Shown here: positions 35,871 through 55,032 of the stretch, piece after piece
Layout: each line of letters opens with the position of its first letter
Numbering within the stretch: the stretch's first letter is position 1
NCBI RefSeq assembly: GCF_013337115.1
Contig: NZ_SGWE01000004.1
Coordinates: 1,064,001-1,128,000, forward strand
Direction of reading: 5' to 3'
From: Deinococcus sp. JMULE3
Lineage (GTDB): Bacteria > Deinococcota > Deinococci > Deinococcales > Deinococcaceae
Length of the DNA: 64,000 nt
Translations under genes and position numbers: made by a program
The notes under the pieces: generated by a model
What the model was told of the DNA's origin: nothing
The model's input: the letters and a program-made list of their open reading frames with translations, nothing else
The model's database searches: none

Positions 35871-35874
<4 letters not shown>
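34429..35874 (-). CDS. nuoM: NADH-quinone oxidoreductase subunit M
   Basis: This 481-residue antiporter-like membrane subunit of complex I has about 14 helices. Recognisable motifs are MYGKSGRMAALVKFAAYTLFGSL, KLPLWPLHAWLPDFHEQ (LHAWLPD) and LLAYAGLSHMGFVALGVFSL. The start at 35874 overlaps the nuoL stop codon by 4 bases (ATGA), favouring it over an earlier in-frame codon that would add a non-hydrophobic extension. It is part of the proton-pumping arm. Confidence 0.97.
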
Positions 35875-37805
<1,931 letters not shown>

Positions 37806-37815
37806 AGGTTGCCAC

Positions 37816-38117
37816 TCAGCCTTTCAATGCCGCGAGATCGTCCACGTTCGTGGTCTCGCGTTTACGGAAGATCGCGACGATGATCGCCAGCCCGATCGCC
37901 ACCTCGGCGGCGGCCAGCGTCATCACGATGAACACGGCCGTCTGCCCGGTCGGGTCGCCCCACGACCGCGCGAACGCCACCAGCGCGAGGTTCGCGGCGT
38001 TCAGCATCAGTTCCACCGACAGGAACACCATGATCGCCGTGCGGCGCGTCAGCACGCCCACCATGCCCAGCGCGAACAGAATCCCGGACAGGCCCAGGTA
38101 GAAGGTGGTGGGCACCA

Positions 38118-38118
<1 letters not shown>
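37816..38118 (-). CDS. nuoK: NADH-quinone oxidoreductase subunit K
   Basis: This 100-residue membrane subunit of complex I has three helices. Conserved Glu residues lie in membrane segments ([18 protein letters not shown] and [17 protein letters not shown]), which carry protons from the quinone site to the antiporter subunits. The ATG overlaps the nuoJ stop codon by one base (TGATG on the coding strand). Confidence 0.97.
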
Positions 38119-38738
<620 letters not shown>

Positions 38739-38760
38739 GGGCGGCCTCCGGCCACGGGTT

Positions 38761-38855
38761 GTGGGAAGTAGGAAGTGGGCAGTGGGAGGGACACCGGGCG
38801 CGGGGCGCGGGGCGCAGGACAACCATCAACTTTCAACCATCGACCATCGACTCTC
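38761..38855 (-). repeat. Heptanucleotide arrays in nuoI-nuoJ spacer
   Basis: Four 7-base units of the type GTGGGAA/GTAGGAA run from 38761 to 38788. Five units of the type AACCATC/GACCATC run from 38821 to 38855, ending at the nuoI stop codon. A G/C-rich stretch lies between. The two arrays are of different unit types, so they pair less well than at the other loci. Confidence 0.8.
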
Positions 38856-39390
38856 ACGGGTACTTCACTCCTTCCAGTTCCGCGCGGGGCTGCCCTTCGA
38901 GCTGGAAGCCCAGGCGGACGGGTTTGCCCTTGCGTTCGGCCTCGCGGCGCTGCGGAATGCTGCCGGTCACGCCGACGAGCATGTCTTCCTTGGCGTACAC
39001 GAAGTCGCGGTAGCGGTAGTCGGCCATCTCGAACTCGTTGCCCATGACGACCGCGCCGGTGGGGCAGGCTTCCTCGCACATGCCGCAGAAGATGCAGCGC
39101 AGCATGTTGATCTCGTACACCTTCGCGTACCGCTCGCCGGGCGACACGGGCGCGGCGGGGTCGTTCTCGGCGGCTTCCACGTAGATGGCGTAGGCGGGGC
39201 AGGCGGCGGCGCACAGGCTGCAGCCGATGCACTTCTCCAGATTCGTGCCGGGGTGGCGGGTCAGGACGTGCCGCCCACGGAAACGGGGTTGCAGCGTCGC
39301 GCGCTGTTCGGGGTAACTGACGGTCACGGGTTTCTGGAACAGTTTCCCCAGCGTGACGCCCATGCCCTTGGCAATCTCAAGAACGCCCAT
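38854..39390 (-). CDS. nuoI: NADH-quinone oxidoreductase subunit I
   Basis: This 178-residue subunit of the complex I peripheral arm binds two 4Fe-4S clusters (N6a and N6b). The motifs are [16 protein letters not shown] and [16 protein letters not shown], each with the Cys-x2-Cys-x2-Cys-x3-Cys-Pro pattern. AAAGGAG precedes the ATG. It passes electrons towards NuoB and sits at the membrane interface. The C-terminal extension ([19 protein letters not shown]) is longer than in E. coli. Confidence 0.97.
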   Translation of the reverse strand: MGVLEIAKGMGVTLGKLFQKPVTVSYPEQRATLQPRFRGRHVLTRHPGTNLEKCIGCSLCAAACPAYAIYVEAAENDPAAPVSPGERYAKVYEINMLRCIFCGMCEEACPTGAVVMGNEFEMADYRYRDFVYAKEDMLVGVTGSIPQRREAERKGKPVRLGFQLEGQPRAELEGVKYP

Positions 39391-39423
39391 GGTTGGCTCC
39401 TTTGGTGGGGTAGGTGGAGGGCA

Positions 39424-42752
<3,329 letters not shown>

Positions 42753-42773
42753 TTCCGCACCTCACGGCGGGTG

Positions 42774-42855
42774 TTGATGGGTGATGGTTGATGGATGATG
42801 GAACACCCATTACGCCGCGCCCTCTCCATCAACCATCCTCTATCGACTATCCTCA
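42774..42855 (-). repeat. Heptanucleotide hairpin in nuoF-nuoG spacer
   Basis: Four 7-base units ending GATGG run 42774-42801. Facing units of the type CCATCAA/CTATCCT run from 42826 up to the nuoF stop codon. GATGGTTGATGG (42783-42794) and CCATCAACCATC (42826-42837) pair perfectly over 12 bases. Confidence 0.88.
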
Positions 42856-44815
<1,960 letters not shown>

Positions 44816-44819
<4 letters not shown>

Positions 44820-45112
44820 GCAATTTGCCTCTTAAAGTAAAAGCTGGCGGAAGAATATCCAAGAGCTTCTGACGAACTTTCGCTTAGATGGATCAATTCC
44901 CAACCAATGCCTCCTAGAGCATTGAGAAATAGATCCAGTCCCGCCTCATCATCTCTTGGTGGATATCCGGCTATTTCAATAATCAAATCCACCATACTCT
45001 CCGAGCTAATAGTCTTCTCAGGCAGATAGAGACTAAAATCATCGGGCAGATATTCACTTCCCACTCTGGTCACATAGCGTGCGTATTGCCATCTGATAGC
45101 CATTTCTGTCAC
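44816..45112 (-). CDS. AT-rich small gene embedded in nuo operon (DUF4177-like)
   Basis: This 98-residue protein is not a complex I subunit. It is a small alpha/beta protein whose C-terminal half ([14 protein letters not shown] and then SASFYFKRQ) resembles DUF4177-type proteins, where GWEL and a final FKR are typical. The gene is about 43% GC by my count over 44821-45060, against roughly two-thirds GC around it, and uses codons rare here (AAA, ATA, TTA-type). Yet its GTG overlaps the nuoD stop by 4 bases and its stop overlaps the nuoE ATG by 4 bases. It is probably acquired and is now translationally coupled. The function is unknown. Confidence 0.8.
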
Positions 45113-46437
45113 CGGTCCACGTCGCCCAGCACGGGGTCGATGGTGGCGAGAATGGTGATGAGGTCCGCGAACTGCGCGCCGACGCAGGCGTACTCCAGCG
45201 CCTGGAGGTTCACGAAGCTGGGCGCGCGGATCTTCACGCGGTACGGCATGCTGCCGCCGTCGCTGACGATGTAGTACCCGACCTCGCCGCGCGCACTCTC
45301 GACCGGGACGTACACCTCGCCGGTGGGGGGGTGAAAGCCTTCCGTGACGAGTTTGAAGTGGTGAATGACTGCTTCCATGCTCGTTTCGAGTTCGTGGCGG
45401 GGCGGGAGGCTGATCTTGCGGTTGGGGTCCTTGACCGGGCCGGGTTTGAGGCGCCTGAGGGCCTGCCGGACGATCTTGATGCTCTCGCCGAATTCGAGGA
45501 GGCGCATGTTGAAGCGCGCCAGACTGTCGCCGTCGGTGCTGGTGATGACGTTGAAGTCGTAGGTGTCGTAGCCGCAGTAGGGGTTGTCCTTGCGGTGGTC
45601 GAGGGGCACGCCGCTGGCGCGCAGGTTGGGTCCGGTGAGGCCCAGGTCGAGGGCGACCTCGGGCGGGATGACGCCGACCCCCTTGGCGCGGTCGAGGAAG
45701 ATGGGGTTCTGCGCGAACAGGGTGCTGTACTCGGTGACGCCGCGTTCCATCTGGTCGAGGAACTTCTCGACGCGGGCGGGCCAGCCGTCGGGGATGTCGC
45801 GGTACAGGCCGCCCACGCGGAAGTACCCCTGGTTCATGCGGTAGCCGCACACAGCCTCGAACAGGTCCTGTAGGGCTTCTTTCTCGCGGAAGGCGTAGAA
45901 GAACGGCGTCAGGGCGCCCAGGTCGAGCAGGCCGGTCCCGACGAACACGAGGTGGCTGTGGATGCGCCCGAGTTCGTGCAGGATGATGCGCACGGTGGTG
46001 GCCCGCTCGGGCACGTCCGCCCCGAGGAGTTTCTCGACGCTGAGGACGTACGCGAGTTCATGTCCGAAGGAGTGCAGGTAGTCGGTGCGGGGCGCGTACG
46101 TGACGCCCTGCTGGTAGGTGCGGTTCTCGAAGGTCTTCTCGAAGCCGGTGTGCAGGTACCCCATGTGCGGCGTGACTTTCACGACGTACTCGCCGTCCAT
46201 GTCCACCACGAGCCGCAGCACGCCGTGCGTACTGGGGTGCTGCGGGCCGACGTTCAGGCTCATGATCTGCGTGTGCATCTGCCCTTCGGTCTGGCCGTGC
46301 AGGCGCTCGGCGCTCGTGGATTCCTGATGGTCGGGCTGCATCTGCTCGGGGGCCAGCGTCCCGCCGGGCGCCTGCGCGCCGTGCGTGGGGGCCGGACGGC
46401 TGGGCTGGTTGGTGCTGGTCTTGTCGGTGGTGGTCAC
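45109..46437 (-). CDS. nuoD: NADH-quinone oxidoreductase subunit D
   Basis: This 442-residue 49-kDa-type subunit of complex I forms the quinone-reduction site together with NuoB. It has the NiFe-hydrogenase-like fold without metal: [16 protein letters not shown], the YLHTGFEK loop, and a C-terminal GDVDR end. An N-terminal extension of about 50 residues, rich in Thr, Pro and Gln, precedes the conserved core. The GTG start overlaps the nuoC stop by 4 bases; an internal ATG (MHTQIMSLN) is a possible alternative. It is followed by the AT-rich inserted gene. Confidence 0.97.
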   Translation of the reverse strand: MTTTDKTSTNQPSRPAPTHGAQAPGGTLAPEQMQPDHQESTSAERLHGQTEGQMHTQIMSLNVGPQHPSTHGVLRLVVDMDGEYVVKVTPHMGYLHTGFEKTFENRTYQQGVTYAPRTDYLHSFGHELAYVLSVEKLLGADVPERATTVRIILHELGRIHSHLVFVGTGLLDLGALTPFFYAFREKEALQDLFEAVCGYRMNQGYFRVGGLYRDIPDGWPARVEKFLDQMERGVTEYSTLFAQNPIFLDRAKGVGVIPPEVALDLGLTGPNLRASGVPLDHRKDNPYCGYDTYDFNVITSTDGDSLARFNMRLLEFGESIKIVRQALRRLKPGPVKDPNRKISLPPRHELETSMEAVIHHFKLVTEGFHPPTGEVYVPVESARGEVGYYIVSDGGSMPYRVKIRAPSFVNLQALEYACVGAQFADLITILATIDPVLGDVDR

Positions 46438-47159
46438 TTCGGCCCTCCTTCCGGCATGACGGGTGGGGTGCGGTCCTCGCCGTGGCCCCGGCGCAGTTCG
46501 CCGCGGTACCCGGTGAGGCCGCTGCTCTGTCCGGTCAGTCCGGCGCGGAAGGCGGCGGGGTCCAGGAAGCGGCCGTCGCGGAACAGGGTGGGTGTCTCGC
46601 CCAGCGGGAAGTCCTTGCGCAGCGGGTGCCCTTCGAGGTCGTCGGGCGTGAGGACCTTGCGCAGGTCGGGGTGCCCGGTGAAGGACACGCCCATCAGGTC
46701 GTACACCTCGCGTTCCAGGTAGTTCGCGGCGCGCCAGATGGGGTACAGGCTGGGCAGGACCTCGCCGTCGTCGAGCCAGACGCGCAGGAAAAGGCGGCGG
46801 TGGTCGCGCGGGTGGTAGATGTTGTGCAGCACCGCGAACCGCTTGGGGCGGGGTTCGGTGTACGTGCTGTAGTCCAGGCCGACGGTGTCCATCAGCATGA
46901 ACCCGTGGTCCTTGAGGGTCTGCGCGGCGCGCAGCAGGTCGCCGGGCGTGACGAGAGCGGTGGGTTCGGCGGCGTGGTCCTCGGTCAGGCCCAGCTCGGC
47001 GATCAGGCCCGTCACGTCGCGGCTCGTCACGTTGCGGCTGGGCGCAGCCGGGGCAGCAGGTGCGGCGGCGGGCGTGACGGCCGGTGCGGCGCTGGTGCTG
47101 GACTGCGCGACGCCCTCGCGGCCCATGGGTCTGGCGTCTGCGGGTTTCAGCGGGTCCAT
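46434..47159 (-). CDS. nuoC: NADH-quinone oxidoreductase subunit C
   Basis: This 241-residue 30-kDa-type subunit of the peripheral arm has the conserved core [19 protein letters not shown], then [33 protein letters not shown] (landmark region about residues 145-180) and [10 protein letters not shown]. An N-terminal extension rich in Ala and Pro (residues about 15-45) is not part of the core. Its ATG lies inside the end of nuoB (13-base overlap). NuoC and NuoD are separate proteins here, not fused as in E. coli. Confidence 0.96.
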   Translation of the reverse strand: MDPLKPADARPMGREGVAQSSTSAAPAVTPAAAPAAPAAPSRNVTSRDVTGLIAELGLTEDHAAEPTALVTPGDLLRAAQTLKDHGFMLMDTVGLDYSTYTEPRPKRFAVLHNIYHPRDHRRLFLRVWLDDGEVLPSLYPIWRAANYLEREVYDLMGVSFTGHPDLRKVLTPDDLEGHPLRKDFPLGETPTLFRDGRFLDPAAFRAGLTGQSSGLTGYRGELRRGHGEDRTPPVMPEGGPK

Positions 47160-47683
47160 GCGTCCACCATGGGCAGCTGATGGCCCAACTGGTCGAAGGC
47201 CTCGCCGCGCACCTTCTTCTGCAACTGCATCACGGCGTAGATCAGCGCCTCGGGGCGCGGGGGGCAGCCGGGCACGAAGATGTCCACCGGGACCACGCTG
47301 TCCACGTTCTGCACGATCGCGTAGTTGTTGAACATGCCCCCGCTGCTGGCGCAGGCGCCCATGCTGATCACCCATTTCGGGTCGGGCATCTGGTCGTACA
47401 CGCGCCGCATGACCGGCGCCATCTTCTTGCTCAGGCGCCCGGCGACGATCATCACGTCCGCCTGCCGGGGAGAGGCGCGGAATACCTCGCTCCCGAAACG
47501 CGCCAGGTCGTTGCGCCCGTCGGTGCTGCTCATCATCTCGATCGCGCAGCACGCCAGCCCGAACGTCGCGGGCCACAGGCTGTTACTGCGCCCCCACGCG
47601 ACCAGCTTTTCCAGGCTGGAAAACAGAATCCCCTCGGACTCCAGCTCCTGCCAGTCCTTCTCGAACAGTTCCTTCAGTGGCAT
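47147..47683 (-). CDS. nuoB: NADH-quinone oxidoreductase subunit B
   Basis: This 178-residue subunit carries the terminal N2 4Fe-4S cluster that reduces quinone. The four Cys are in [10 protein letters not shown] (tandem Cys pair), [10 protein letters not shown] and VPGCPPRPE. It lies after a repeat-containing spacer of about 97 bases following nuoA, and GGAGG precedes its ATG. Length and ligands are standard. Confidence 0.97.
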   Translation of the reverse strand: MPLKELFEKDWQELESEGILFSSLEKLVAWGRSNSLWPATFGLACCAIEMMSSTDGRNDLARFGSEVFRASPRQADVMIVAGRLSKKMAPVMRRVYDQMPDPKWVISMGACASSGGMFNNYAIVQNVDSVVPVDIFVPGCPPRPEALIYAVMQLQKKVRGEAFDQLGHQLPMVDAWTR

Positions 47684-47705
47684 GTGCGCACCTCCTGTGC
47701 GGGGA

Positions 47706-47780
47706 GATGGTCGATGGTCGATGGTTGATAGACAACGTGCGTCTCTCCATCAACCATCAACTTTCTCCTATCAACAGCCC
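47706..47780 (-). repeat. Heptanucleotide hairpin in nuoA-nuoB spacer
   Basis: Four 7-base units of the GATGGTC/GATGGTT type run 47706-47733. Facing units of the CCATCAA/CTATCAA type run from about 47747 to the nuoA stop codon at 47781. GATGGTTGAT (47720-47729) pairs with ATCAACCATC (47749-47758). Confidence 0.88.
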
Positions 47781-48140
47781 TCACGCCCATTCCAGCACCT
47801 TCTTTTTCAGCACGTACACGTACCCGACGAGCAGCAGCAGGACGAAGGTGATGGCTTCGAAGAAGGCGAAGGGGATGAGTTTCTGGTAGGCGACGGCCAG
47901 GGGGTAGAAGAAGGCGGTTTCGATGTCGAAGATGATGAACAGCATGGCCACGAGGTAGAAGTGGACGGGGAAGCGCTGGCCGGTGCCGACGCCGCCGCGT
48001 TCGGGGTCGTTGCCGCTTTCGTAGGCCATGAGTTTGGTGCGGCTGGCCTTCTTGGGGCCGAGGAGGGCGCTGGCGAGGACGGCGACGATGCCGATGCCGA
48101 GCGCGACGAGCAGCATGATGACGAAGTTGGCGTATTCGAT
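47781..48140 (-). CDS. nuoA: NADH-quinone oxidoreductase subunit A
   Basis: This roughly 119-residue membrane subunit of complex I has three helices, with the conserved KLMAYESGNDPERGG loop after the first helix and FIIFDIETAFFYPLAVAY. No ATG, GTG or TTG lies where the family usually begins. AAAGGAG is followed after about 7 bases by ATC (N-I-E-Y-A-N-F), so an ATC start at 48140 would give a normal length. The nearest standard start is a GTG 36 bases earlier (48176), which would add 12 polar residues. It is the first gene of the operon. Confidence 0.85.
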   Translation of the reverse strand: MEYANFVIMLLVALGIGIVAVLASALLGPKKASRTKLMAYESGNDPERGGVGTGQRFPVHFYLVAMLFIIFDIETAFFYPLAVAYQKLIPFAFFEAITFVLLLLVGYVYVLKKKVLEWA

Positions 48141-48398
48141 GTTCGGTCTCCTTTCTGGGTCTGCGCCGCCCTCCACAACCTGCTCGTGAAAAACGGCACT
48201 AGGATCTGGAAAAAAAGAGAAATCCTGAAACGAACTGCACTTCTGAACTGTTGGTACACCCTGTTTTATCACGGTTCACACGACACGCAGGCACAAACAG
48301 CCAACCCCGCCCCCGTCAGGCCCACGTCTGCACCCACACCCGCACCACCGGCGGCATGTGCGCCCCGCCGACGAGACAGACAGTGGCACAGTGACGAC

Positions 48399-48905
48399 AT
48401 GCCCAGACCCACCCTCCTGCTGACCCTCGCCGCCCTGACCCTGGGCGCCGCGCACGCCGTCCGCGTTCCGGACTTCCTGAACCGCGTGGACCGCATCACC
48501 ACCCGGCCCTTCTGCCAGACCTTCGGCTGCCACGCCCAGCCCGTCACGGTCGGCCCGGACGCCACCTACCGCTCCGTGACGCTCACCACGTACCGCTACG
48601 AGATCCAGAAGATCTTCGGGCAACTGACCATCCGCCGCATGCAGGACGGGTACGTGTACGACATGCACCTCACCGCCGCCGCGTACCCCCTGACCGACGT
48701 GCAGGCCCGCGCGTTCTCCCTGCTGACCCGCGACCTGCTGGACGTCACCTTCAGCCGGGCGCAGTTGAACACCTGCCTGAACGAAGCGCGGCAGGACGAT
48801 CAGGGCGGCTTCCTGACCCTGGTGGATCAGTGGGCCGTCGGGTGCAGCCTGATTCCGCAGGACGGCTCGTTCAAGAGCGTCATCACCATCTGGCCGATCG
48901 GCTGA
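48399..48905 (+). CDS. Hypothetical secreted protein, 168 aa
   Basis: This 168-residue protein has a signal peptide (MPRPTLLLTLAALTLGAAHA), then a mixed alpha/beta mature part with four Cys (PFCQTFGCHA, NTCLNEA, VGCSL) that could form two disulphides. I do not recognise a family. It is divergent from nuoA. No convincing ribosome-binding site or -10 box lies right before the ATG, but the signal peptide fixes the N-terminus well. The 258 bases between it and nuoA hold the nuo leader and a fairly AT-rich stretch (48180-48275). Confidence 0.72.
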   Translation: MPRPTLLLTLAALTLGAAHAVRVPDFLNRVDRITTRPFCQTFGCHAQPVTVGPDATYRSVTLTTYRYEIQKIFGQLTIRRMQDGYVYDMHLTAAAYPLTDVQARAFSLLTRDLLDVTFSRAQLNTCLNEARQDDQGGFLTLVDQWAVGCSLIPQDGSFKSVITIWPIG

Positions 48906-49003
48906 CCCACTCCGTGGACCACCGACCGAAGAGCAGGCAACCGCTGTGAACGGCCCCTCCACCAGCTTTCCGGAGGTCGCCTTCCCGCGTCCCCCCTACC
49001 CGT

Positions 49004-50152
49004 TTACACCAGTTCGACGAAGTCGTCGTCCTCGGCGTCCTGCGCCAGGGGCAGCGTGAAGTAGAAGGTGGCGCCCTTGCCGCGTTCGGATTCGACCCAG
49101 ATCTGCCCGCCGTGTTCCTCGACGGCCAGTTTGCAGAAGGCGAGGCCCATGCCGGTGTCGAAGCGGCCGTGCAGGGTCAGGCGGGACTGTTCGAACGCGG
49201 CGAACAGGTTGGGAATGTCGTCGGCGGGGATGCCCTCGCCGTCGTCGCGGACGGTGACCTGTACGGCGTCGGGGGTGCCCTTGACGCCCACGAGGATCAG
49301 GCCGCCGGTGCTGGTGTGTTTCAGGGCGTTGCTGATCAGGTTCGCCAGGACGCGGCGCAGGATTTCCGGGTCGACGCTGGCGGGGCTCAGGTCGGGTTCG
49401 ACCTCGACGCGGATGTGGCGGTCGCGCAGGCCGCTGCCGACGTCCCCGCGGGCGAGGTCGATGACCTCGCGGAACATGGGGGTGAACATCAGTTCGCGTT
49501 TGAGGTTCATCTTGCCCGCCTGGATCTTGCGGACGTCGAGCATGTTCACGGTGAGGTGCAGCAGGTGCTGGGTTTCGTCGCGGGCGACTTTCAGCAGTTC
49601 GCGGTTGTCTTCGGGCACGCGGGGGTCTTCCTGCACGATCTCCAGGAGGCCCATGACGGCCGCGATGGGGTTTTTCAGGTCGTGGACGAGCATGTGGACC
49701 AGCTGGTCGCGGACGCGTTCCTCGTGTTCCCAGGTGTCCATGCGGCGTTGCAGGGTGGCGACGCGGCCCAGCGTGTCGCGGAACTGCTGCGCGCGGCCCA
49801 GCAGCGCGCGGACCTGCAGGGCGAGCGCTTCGGGGGGCGTGACGTCGCTGATCAGGGCGTCGGCGCCCGCGCCGAGCATCTCGCCCAGGCCCTGCGAACC
49901 GACGGCCAGCCAGTGCGTGCCGCCCAGTTCGGCGCGCTGGCGGAGCATGGGGAGCACCTGATGCAGGGGCACGCCTGGGGTGTCGGTGTACAGCAGGGCG
50001 ACGTCGGGGATGGTGACGTGCGATTCGCGCATCAGGAATTCGGCGTGGGGGGCGTGGACGACGTTCACGCGCGGCAGGTGGGCCCGCAGCGCGTGCGCGC
50101 GGGCTTCCTGGGACGTCACGACAAACACGGTGGGCGGTTCGGGAGTCGTCAT
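49004..50152 (-). CDS. Histidine kinase with N-terminal pseudo-receiver
   Basis: This 382-residue cytosolic sensor kinase has an N-terminal receiver-like domain (about 1-120). Its usual phosphoacceptor position reads [11 protein letters not shown], with Tyr where the Asp of LLD normally sits, and the conserved Lys region reads SDVTPPEAL, so it cannot be phosphorylated in the standard way. A linker coiled coil ([19 protein letters not shown]) follows, then the HisKA motif [16 protein letters not shown] and an intact HATPase_c with [16 protein letters not shown] and [23 protein letters not shown] box lies 12 bases before the ATG. No response regulator is adjacent. Confidence 0.9.
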   Translation of the reverse strand: MTTPEPPTVFVVTSQEARAHALRAHLPRVNVVHAPHAEFLMRESHVTIPDVALLYTDTPGVPLHQVLPMLRQRAELGGTHWLAVGSQGLGEMLGAGADALISDVTPPEALALQVRALLGRAQQFRDTLGRVATLQRRMDTWEHEERVRDQLVHMLVHDLKNPIAAVMGLLEIVQEDPRVPEDNRELLKVARDETQHLLHLTVNMLDVRKIQAGKMNLKRELMFTPMFREVIDLARGDVGSGLRDRHIRVEVEPDLSPASVDPEILRRVLANLISNALKHTSTGGLILVGVKGTPDAVQVTVRDDGEGIPADDIPNLFAAFEQSRLTLHGRFDTGMGLAFCKLAVEEHGGQIWVESERGKGATFYFTLPLAQDAEDDDFVELV

Positions 50153-50227
50153 GAACTGCTGTCCAGTCTACCCCGCGCGGGCGGGCGACCGTGACGCGCT
50201 TCCCTCTTGCGTGTGTGCGCGCGGCTC

Positions 50228-50233
50228 TAGACT
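50228..50233 (+). promoter_or_regulatory. -10 box of leaderless helicase promoter
   Basis: TAGACT lies 6 bases before the ATG at 50240, in the divergent region shared with the histidine kinase. Confidence 0.5.
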
Positions 50234-50239
50234 GTGGGG

Positions 50240-52902
<2,663 letters not shown>

Positions 52903-52906
<4 letters not shown>

Positions 52907-52932
52907 CCTGCGGCGCCGGGCACCCCTATACT
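52903..52932 (+). promoter_or_regulatory. Promoter of tRNA-Gln
   Basis: TTGACC (52903-52908) and TATACT (52927-52932) are separated by 18 bases. The -35 box overlaps the stop codon of the helicase gene. Transcription would begin near 52939. Confidence 0.75.
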
Positions 52933-52969
52933 CGTACCCGCCTGAAACACACCGTTTCGGCAGCAGTAC

Positions 52970-53043
52970 AGGGATATGGTGTAATGGCAGCACAACAGAT
53001 TTTGGATCTGTTTGTCTAGGTTCGAATCCTAGTATCCCTGCCA
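52970..53043 (+). tRNA. tRNA-Gln (anticodon UUG)
   Basis: The acceptor stem AGGGATA pairs with TATCCCT, followed by G and an encoded CCA. The anticodon stem ACAGA/TCTGT encloses loop TTTTGGA with anticodon TTG. The T arm is CTAGGTTCGAATCCTAG. It reads CAA codons. It is transcribed alone from the promoter at 52903 and followed by a terminator. Confidence 0.97.
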
Positions 53044-53048
53044 GACCC

Positions 53049-53085
53049 AGCGGCCCCCGGAGCGATCCGGCGGGCCGCTTCTGCT
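53049..53085 (+). terminator. Terminator after tRNA-Gln
   Basis: AGCGGCCC (53049-53056) pairs with GGGCCGCT (53072-53079), with an inner CCGG/CCGG stem, followed by TTCTGCT. Confidence 0.8.
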
Positions 53086-53304
53086 GTCCCCTCTGCTGCC
53101 ATCCCTGACCCCGTAGTCCCATTTCTGATCGGCCGATCATGAGCCGCGTCACGTTCCAGCTCATGTTGAGTCAGCCTGCCTTCACCGCCCGTCAGGTGAC
53201 CTTCCTTACCATTCAGGGCAGGACAACACCCCCGGTCTCCACGCACTCCCGCACGGCGAGAATCACCGCGCGGCGGAGATCCGGCCCGTCCCCTGGAGCC
53301 CCCC

Positions 53305-53892
53305 ATGAAGAAGCCCGCCCTGCTGCTCGCCCTGACCGCTTCCATCCTCGGTGCCGCCACCCCCGCCCTCGCCGCGCCCAAGCTGAGCGCGCAGAGCATC
53401 ATCGTGAACCCCGTCCCCACCGACCTGAGCGTGAAGGTCTGGGTGGACCGCGACACCAGCGGCGACCGCACCCCCGTGTACCGCGTCGGCGACCGCATCA
53501 GCATCAGCACCACCGTGAACGAGGACGCGTACGTGTACCTGTTCAACATCAACCCCGACGGCACCACCGACCAGATCCTCCCCAACCGCCTGAGCAGCAG
53601 CGCCTACGTCCGCGCCGGGCAGACCCGCACCTTCCCCGCCCAGGGCGACAACTTCGTGTTCAACATCAGCGGCCCGCGCGGCATCAACAAGGTCCTCGTG
53701 ATCGCCAGCCGCACCCCGCTCGACCTCGACCAGCTCAGCAGCTACCGCCAGGGCGAGACCTTCGCCACCGTGCAGCCCAGGACCCAGGCGGGCTTCGCGC
53801 AGGCGCTGAGCATCGTCGTGAACCCCGTCGAGCAGCCCGTTCCGCAGCAGAACTGGACCAGCGACACCGTCCGCTACAGCGTCGGCCGCTAA
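53305..53892 (+). CDS. Secreted DUF4384-domain protein
   Basis: This 195-residue exported protein has a signal peptide (MKKPALLLALTASILGAATPALA) and a DUF4384-type beta domain (about 40-150). The family pattern is clear in YRVGDRISISTTVNEDAYVYLFNINPDGTTDQILPN. Such proteins are abundant in the Deinococcus cell envelope. The C-terminal part returns to an IIVNPV/IVVNPVEQP motif, seen at both ends of the mature protein, hinting at a small internal duplication. The function is unknown; an envelope role is likely. It is followed by a strong terminator. Confidence 0.85.
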   Translation: MKKPALLLALTASILGAATPALAAPKLSAQSIIVNPVPTDLSVKVWVDRDTSGDRTPVYRVGDRISISTTVNEDAYVYLFNINPDGTTDQILPNRLSSSAYVRAGQTRTFPAQGDNFVFNISGPRGINKVLVIASRTPLDLDQLSSYRQGETFATVQPRTQAGFAQALSIVVNPVEQPVPQQNWTSDTVRYSVGR

Positions 53893-53908
53893 GCACAGCA
53901 CCCGGCAG

Positions 53909-53943
53909 CGCGCCCCCCGTCGTGGACCGGGGGGCGCGGTTTC
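53909..53943 (+). terminator. Terminator after DUF4384 gene
   Basis: CGCGCCCCCC (53909-53918) pairs with GGGGGGCGCG (53929-53938), followed by GTTTCG. Confidence 0.8.
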
Positions 53944-53983
53944 GTCGGTCCCGTTTCCGTCCGTGCGGGCGCGGGGGCGCTGG

Positions 53984-53989
53984 TAGACT
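53984..53989 (+). promoter_or_regulatory. -10 box of leaderless nuclease-DUF4357 promoter
   Basis: TAGACT lies 8 bases before the ATG at 53998 and directly follows the terminator of the previous gene. Confidence 0.5.
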
Positions 53990-53997
53990 CGGCGCAC

Positions 53998-55029
53998 ATG
54001 CCCAGCCGTACCGACGCCGTTCAGGAGGCCGTCACGCACATCCAGGCGTGGCTGGCCCACGCTCCCCCGCCCGGCGAGGCGATCGTGCGTCAGGCGATCG
54101 TGCTGCGGCTGCTGCACGCGGCGGGGTTCGACATCTGGAATCCGGCGGAGGTCGTGCCGGAGGAGACGAACGGCACCGGGCACCGCGCGGACTTCCTGAT
54201 CCGGGCGGGCAGCGGCACGTTCGCGCTGGAACTCAAGGGCATGGCCGTCACGCTGGGCCCGCGGGACTACCAGCAGGTCGTCACGTACGCCGCCAGCGAG
54301 AAGACCCCCTGGGCGGTCCTCACGAACGGGCGGGTGTGGGCCGTGCTGGACCGCCTGCACCAGCCGGGCGGGACCTTCGAGGAACACGAGGTGCTGCGTC
54401 TGGAACTGGGCCGCGAGCCGCAACCGTTCGCGGATGATTTCGCGCTGCTGTTCGACCCGGCCGTGTGGCGCGCCGATGGAGCGCGGGCGGCGGTGGCGCG
54501 CGTGCAGGCGCAGCAGCAGCGCCGCCTGGACGAGGCGCGCATCCTGCGGGAGAAGACCCCGGTCGTGGCGGACGTGCAGCGGCAGTTCGGGATCGCGTCC
54601 TTCGCGCTGGCGGCGCAGGCGGCCGCCGAGATGAACCGCGTCACGCAGCAGGAACGGGACGTGCTGCTGGGCGCACAGACACCTGCGAACAGCGCAGAGC
54701 CAGCCGGGGGTGTGCGCTTCTCGTTCCGCGCGCTGGGCTGCGCGGCGCAGGCCCTCTACCTGCCGGGCGGGACGTGGCGGCTGCTGGCGGGCAGTCAGTG
54801 TGCGGCGCGCCGCCGGGACGAACCGGGCTGGCAGAAGTTCATGGCGCGGCGGGACGCCTGGGTGGCCGACGGCACGCTGCGCCCCCTGGACGACGCCCGG
54901 CTGGAACTCACCCGCGACCTGGACATGAAATCCGCGTCAGAGGCCGCCGCGATGGTCTGCGTGCGGCCCGTGAACGGCTGGGACGCCTGGAAGGACGCGC
55001 AGGGCCGCCCGGCGCAGCACTGGCGCTGA
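53998..55029 (+). CDS. Restriction-type nuclease domain fused to DUF4357
   Basis: This 343-residue protein starts with a domain like the N-terminal nuclease of type I restriction HsdR subunits. IVRQAIVLRLLHAAGFDIWNP is followed by HRADFLIRAGSGTFALELKG (the D and ExK of a PD-(D/E)xK site), then VVTYAASEKTPWAVLTNGRVW. A coiled helical middle (QAQQQRRLDEARILREKTP) leads to a C-terminal DUF4357-like domain (ALYLPGGTWRLLAGSQCA). No methylase, specificity subunit or helicase is adjacent. It may be a stand-alone defence or repair nuclease. The activity is inferred from motif only. Confidence 0.78.
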   Translation: MPSRTDAVQEAVTHIQAWLAHAPPPGEAIVRQAIVLRLLHAAGFDIWNPAEVVPEETNGTGHRADFLIRAGSGTFALELKGMAVTLGPRDYQQVVTYAASEKTPWAVLTNGRVWAVLDRLHQPGGTFEEHEVLRLELGREPQPFADDFALLFDPAVWRADGARAAVARVQAQQQRRLDEARILREKTPVVADVQRQFGIASFALAAQAAAEMNRVTQQERDVLLGAQTPANSAEPAGGVRFSFRALGCAAQALYLPGGTWRLLAGSQCAARRRDEPGWQKFMARRDAWVADGTLRPLDDARLELTRDLDMKSASEAAAMVCVRPVNGWDAWKDAQGRPAQHWR

Positions 55030-55032
55030 TCC

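Noticed and set aside
46434..47576. A 380-codon reading of nuoC extending across nuoB
   Set aside because: The extension is the wrong frame of nuoB; the ATG at 47159 gives a normal NuoC.
48180..48330. Candidate sigma-70 promoter for the nuo operon (GATAAAA on the minus strand)
   Set aside because: No -35 box at proper spacing could be matched, so I do not annotate it.
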